From contig NZ_GL397214.1 in NCBI RefSeq assembly GCF_000146675.1, positions 1,071,871 to 1,135,870 on the forward strand: 64,000 nucleotides of DNA. The letters are read 5' to 3'. Below the pieces are notes generated by a model, which had not been told where the DNA came from, made no database searches, and worked only from the letters and a program-made list of their open reading frames with translations. The position numbers were made by a program, and so were the translations under genes. The stretch is from Hoylesella marshii DSM 16973 = JCM 13450. GTDB lineage: Bacteria; Bacteroidota; Bacteroidia; Bacteroidales; Bacteroidaceae. Below are positions 61,340-64,000 of this stretch, in pieces (within the stretch, counting starts at the first letter, position 1; each line of letters starts with the position of its first letter).

Positions 61340-62683
61340 ATGAAAGAGAAACGTTTAAGACAGTTTGCACTACTTGCCTTGCTATGTTGCGGCATGCTTC
61401 ACTGTAGCGCACAAAAGCAATGGACATTGGAAGATTGCATCCATTATGCCCTCGAAAACAATATCAAAATTAAGAAAAGCAGTCTTCAGAAATTGTCGAC
61501 ACAGGAAGATATGTGGCAATCTAAAGCTGCCCTGTTGCCTTCTTTAAACTTCAATACGTCGCACAACATCGCCTATCGTCCGTGGCCGGAAAGCGGACAT
61601 TCAACCATAGCTAATGGTTCGAGTGTAGACAAGGTGTACTACAACGGCAGTTATAACGTAAATGCCAATTGGACGGTGTGGAACGGAAATCGCAACAAAA
61701 ACACCATCAAAGCCAACCAACTTGCAGTGCAACAGGCTGCCTTAGACTCTGCAACCACAGCAAGCACCATACAGGAACAAATAGCCCAACTCTACGTCCA
61801 GATACTCTATTCGGCTGAAGCCATCAATGTTAATCGGCAAAGTCTTGAAACAAGCAAGCTGAACGAAGAACGTGGACAATCCATGTTCCGCGTGGGAAAG
61901 ATGAGCAAGGCCGATGTAGCACAACTTACAGCACAGCGGGCACAAGACGAATATAATATCGTGGCAGCTGAAAGTAATCTGAGAAACTATAAAAGACAGT
62001 TGAAACAACTGCTCCAAATCACAAGCGACGAGCCCTTTGAAGTGGCTATCCCTACTACGACCGATGAGATGGCATTGCAGGAAATCCCGTCGCTGAACGA
62101 TGTCTATACTAAGGCACTGGAACTGCGACCTGAGATAAAAAGTGCCCAGCTGGCAATAGAAAGCAGCAACGTGAATATCAAAATCGCAAAAGGCCAGCAA
62201 CTACCAACGATCGGCTTGGCAGCTGGCTTTGTCACGAACACCACTTCCATCAATTCTAAAAGCTGGGGAACTCAACTGAAAACCAACTTCGATGCCTCGG
62301 CGGGAGTAACTGTCAGTGTACCCATTTTTGATAATCGCGCGGCCAAGACGGCCATCAATAAAGCCCGCTTGTCATACCAAACAAGTCTATTAGACCTAAA
62401 AGACAAGGAAACCATACTCTATGCCACAATCGAGAATTATTGGCTGGAAGCCGTCAACAACCAGAATAAACTGAAAGCAGCCATGGTAAGTGTAGCAGGG
62501 CAGACCGAAAGCTACAAGCTATTGAGCGAACAATTTAGGCTGGGACTGAAGAATATTGTAGAACTCATGACAGGTAAGACCCATCTCCTGACAGCACAAC
62601 AGAACGAGTTGCAAAGCAAATACTTGGCTATACTCAATATTAACTTGCTGAAATTCTATCAGAGCGGGATACTCAAGAATTAA
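61340..62683 (+). CDS. TolC-family outer membrane efflux protein
   Basis: This is an outer-membrane channel of 447 residues. I start at the Met at 61340 (MKEKRLRQFALLALLCCGML) so that a signal peptide precedes QKQWTLEDCIHYALENNI. It has two OEP repeats with long periplasmic helices (SKLNEERGQSMFRVGKMSKADVAQL; FRLGLKNIVELMTGK). No membrane-fusion or RND/ABC component adjoins it; a LytS-type sensor gene follows 180 bp downstream, so partners must lie elsewhere or beyond the window. ribE is 119 bp upstream. The 62684-62863 gap shows no gene. Confidence 0.88.
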   Translation: MKEKRLRQFALLALLCCGMLHCSAQKQWTLEDCIHYALENNIKIKKSSLQKLSTQEDMWQSKAALLPSLNFNTSHNIAYRPWPESGHSTIANGSSVDKVYYNGSYNVNANWTVWNGNRNKNTIKANQLAVQQAALDSATTASTIQEQIAQLYVQILYSAEAINVNRQSLETSKLNEERGQSMFRVGKMSKADVAQLTAQRAQDEYNIVAAESNLRNYKRQLKQLLQITSDEPFEVAIPTTTDEMALQEIPSLNDVYTKALELRPEIKSAQLAIESSNVNIKIAKGQQLPTIGLAAGFVTNTTSINSKSWGTQLKTNFDASAGVTVSVPIFDNRAAKTAINKARLSYQTSLLDLKDKETILYATIENYWLEAVNNQNKLKAAMVSVAGQTESYKLLSEQFRLGLKNIVELMTGKTHLLTAQQNELQSKYLAILNINLLKFYQSGILKN

Positions 62684-62863
62684 GGTTATAGCTCCATGGG
62701 TATGGACAAAGATGACCTCGTGTTATATGTCTGAAGCGAATGGGGACGACTTTACCATTCGCTCACAGCGTTATTCTTCGGTTATATCCGGCTAAGAAAG
62801 TAGCACAGGCAGGCCAGATAGAAGCCATCAGATACGAATAAGAAAAAGGGAAGGAGACAAAGA

Positions 62864-63955
62864 ATGAGTAAACGACTGCTAAGACGCGAATGGCTGTTGC
62901 TGCAAGCAATTGTATGGATTGTCTTATTTCTCATGCCATTGGTCTTCAGCGACCCCAACGACAATATGACGCTTTCCGGCTATCTGATACGCAGTATATG
63001 GCCGCTGGCTATGATTTTTGTTTTCTACGTCAATTACCTTTGGCTTGCTCCTCAATACATCAATCAGCATGGTGACAAGCGTACGTTCTGGATCGTAAAC
63101 GCCTGTCTCGTGGTGGCCATGGCGGCTATCCTCGGACAGTGTAATGAATACGGCCGACAGTTAAGCAAGAAAGAAAGAATGATGAAACACCACATCATAC
63201 GCCTTGAGTCTGACGATAACATGAAAAACATTTATATCATGTTTGTCAGAGACGTTTTCAGCTTGTCTGTAGCTGCGGCCATTGCGAATTCCATCATCAT
63301 GTATCAACGTCTGAAGATGGCTGAGCTGGCCAGGAAAGAGGCCGAAGCCGCAAGGGCTGATGCTGAACTGAAAGCCCTGCGTTGGCAAATTAATCCTCAT
63401 TTCCTGCTCAACACATTGAACAACATCTACGCCCTTGCAGCTTTCGATACGGACAAGGCACAGAGTGCCATCATGCAATTAGGCAAGATGCTCCGCCACA
63501 TTCTTTACGACAATCAGCAACAGCTCGTGAATCTGAGAAACGAGGTCGAGTTTCTCCATAATTACATCAATCTCATGAAAATCAGGCTCTCCTCAACCGT
63601 TGATATCACCGAAGAAATCAAGATTCCCAACCCTTGTTCGTTGCAAGTAGCCCCCCTTATCTTTATCTCACTCATAGAAAATGCGTTCAAACACGGGGTC
63701 AGCTCCACCGAACACAGCTATATCAAGGTGAAAATCATCGCCGACACCACCCACATCATCTGCGATATTGAGAATTCCTATCACCCAAAGACCGAACAAG
63801 ACCACAGTGGCCATGGCATAGGATTGCTACAGGTGCAACGCCGTCTCGACCTTTCATACCCCGGAAGTTATGAGTGGAAAAAAGAGATAGACCAAGAACG
63901 AAATTGTTACCAATCAAAAATTATTATCTATGATACTAAACTGCGCAATCATTGA
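62864..63955 (+). CDS. LytS/YehU-type sensor histidine kinase
   Basis: This is a 363-residue inner-membrane kinase of the His_kinase (LytS) family. Four hydrophobic helices in residues about 12-155 precede a coiled linker (AELARKEAEAARADAELKALRW) and the catalytic core: phosphorylated His in QINPHFLLNTLNNIYA, HATPase N-box LIENAFKHGV, and the GHGIGLLQVQRRL G-box. There is no separate sensory domain, so the membrane helices must sense. An aaggag ribosome-binding sequence lies about 10 bp before the start. It overlaps the response regulator gene. Confidence 0.92.
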   Translation: MSKRLLRREWLLLQAIVWIVLFLMPLVFSDPNDNMTLSGYLIRSIWPLAMIFVFYVNYLWLAPQYINQHGDKRTFWIVNACLVVAMAAILGQCNEYGRQLSKKERMMKHHIIRLESDDNMKNIYIMFVRDVFSLSVAAAIANSIIMYQRLKMAELARKEAEAARADAELKALRWQINPHFLLNTLNNIYALAAFDTDKAQSAIMQLGKMLRHILYDNQQQLVNLRNEVEFLHNYINLMKIRLSSTVDITEEIKIPNPCSLQVAPLIFISLIENAFKHGVSSTEHSYIKVKIIADTTHIICDIENSYHPKTEQDHSGHGIGLLQVQRRLDLSYPGSYEWKKEIDQERNCYQSKIIIYDTKLRNH

Positions 63956-64000
63956 CGACGAGCCTTTAGCTGCCGACTTATTGGCGAGTTATGCCCGCAA
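63930..64000 (+). CDS. LytTR-type response regulator, partial (cut by window end)
   Basis: A frame begins at 63930 within the last 26 bases of the kinase gene and runs out of the window. The 23 residues seen, beginning MILNCAIIDDEPLAADLLAS, are the receiver N-terminus with its acidic pocket (DDEP). The partner kinase type and this start imply a LytTR DNA-binding regulator. Confidence 0.85.
   Translation, partial: MILNCAIIDDEPLAADLLASYAR

Overview
The window is a chromosomal segment of a Bacteroidales bacterium, most likely Prevotella or a close relative. Pointers are the fused lpxC-fabZ gene, a small RpoD-type sigma factor, Rho with a long acidic N-terminal extension, DUF4296, DUF6261 and DUF5687 proteins, fimbrillin-like and BspA-like lipoproteins, and promoters of the Bacteroidetes type (TTTG, 19-20 bp, TAnnTTTG) found repeatedly upstream of genes. 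I see no prophage, CRISPR array, transposase or rRNA operon. There is one tRNA gene.

Layout. 0-3.1 kb: a fimbrillin-like lipoprotein, a 41-bp repeat array and a DUF6261 protein. 3.1-3.6 kb: an intergenic repeat block bracketed by two copies of one 14-bp-arm hairpin. 3.6-17.4 kb, all minus strand: rho, a PIF1-like helicase, PBP1A, miaA, lpxA, lpxC/fabZ, lpxD, then two translationally coupled leucine-rich-repeat lipoprotein genes, one with a frameshifted signal peptide. 17.9-28.0 kb, minus strand: ileS, a DksA-like gene, lspA, a DUF4296 lipoprotein and a small ORF as one operon, then rpoD, htpG and a DUF308 membrane protein. 28.1-41.3 kb, plus strand: a histidine phosphatase, an M1 aminopeptidase, two secreted unknowns, a conserved unknown, a ZapB-like protein, zapA, rny, an ATP-grasp-like protein, and rpsF-rpsR-rplI; one small membrane ORF lies on the minus strand. 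41.5-49.9 kb, minus strand: an M16 peptidase, cdd, a beta-helix lipoprotein, tilS, an RlmI-like methyltransferase and a 3'-5' exonuclease. 50.4-55.2 kb, plus strand: ftsK, a lolA-like gene, a DUF5687 protein and tRNA-Lys. 55.6-59.6 kb, minus strand: pfkA, nhaD and a flippase. 60.3-64 kb, plus strand: a probable structured ncRNA, ribE, a TolC-like protein, a LytS-type kinase and the start of its LytTR-type regulator.

The genes are mostly housekeeping: lipid A and envelope assembly, cell division, translation, transcription termination and sigma factor. The unusual content is between genes. At five intergenic sites there are tandem arrays with a 41- or 42-bp period. They belong to three different sequence families, but each unit carries a short inverted repeat, and one array shows compensatory changes that keep its palindrome. 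Two further arrays with a 22-bp period sit at or beyond the ends of minus-strand operons. Three intergenic regions share the same GC-rich module and end motif. The other notable items are a lipoprotein gene one base out of frame in a T7 run, and an unannotated 0.23-kb transcript unit with promoter, closing helix and terminator upstream of ribE.
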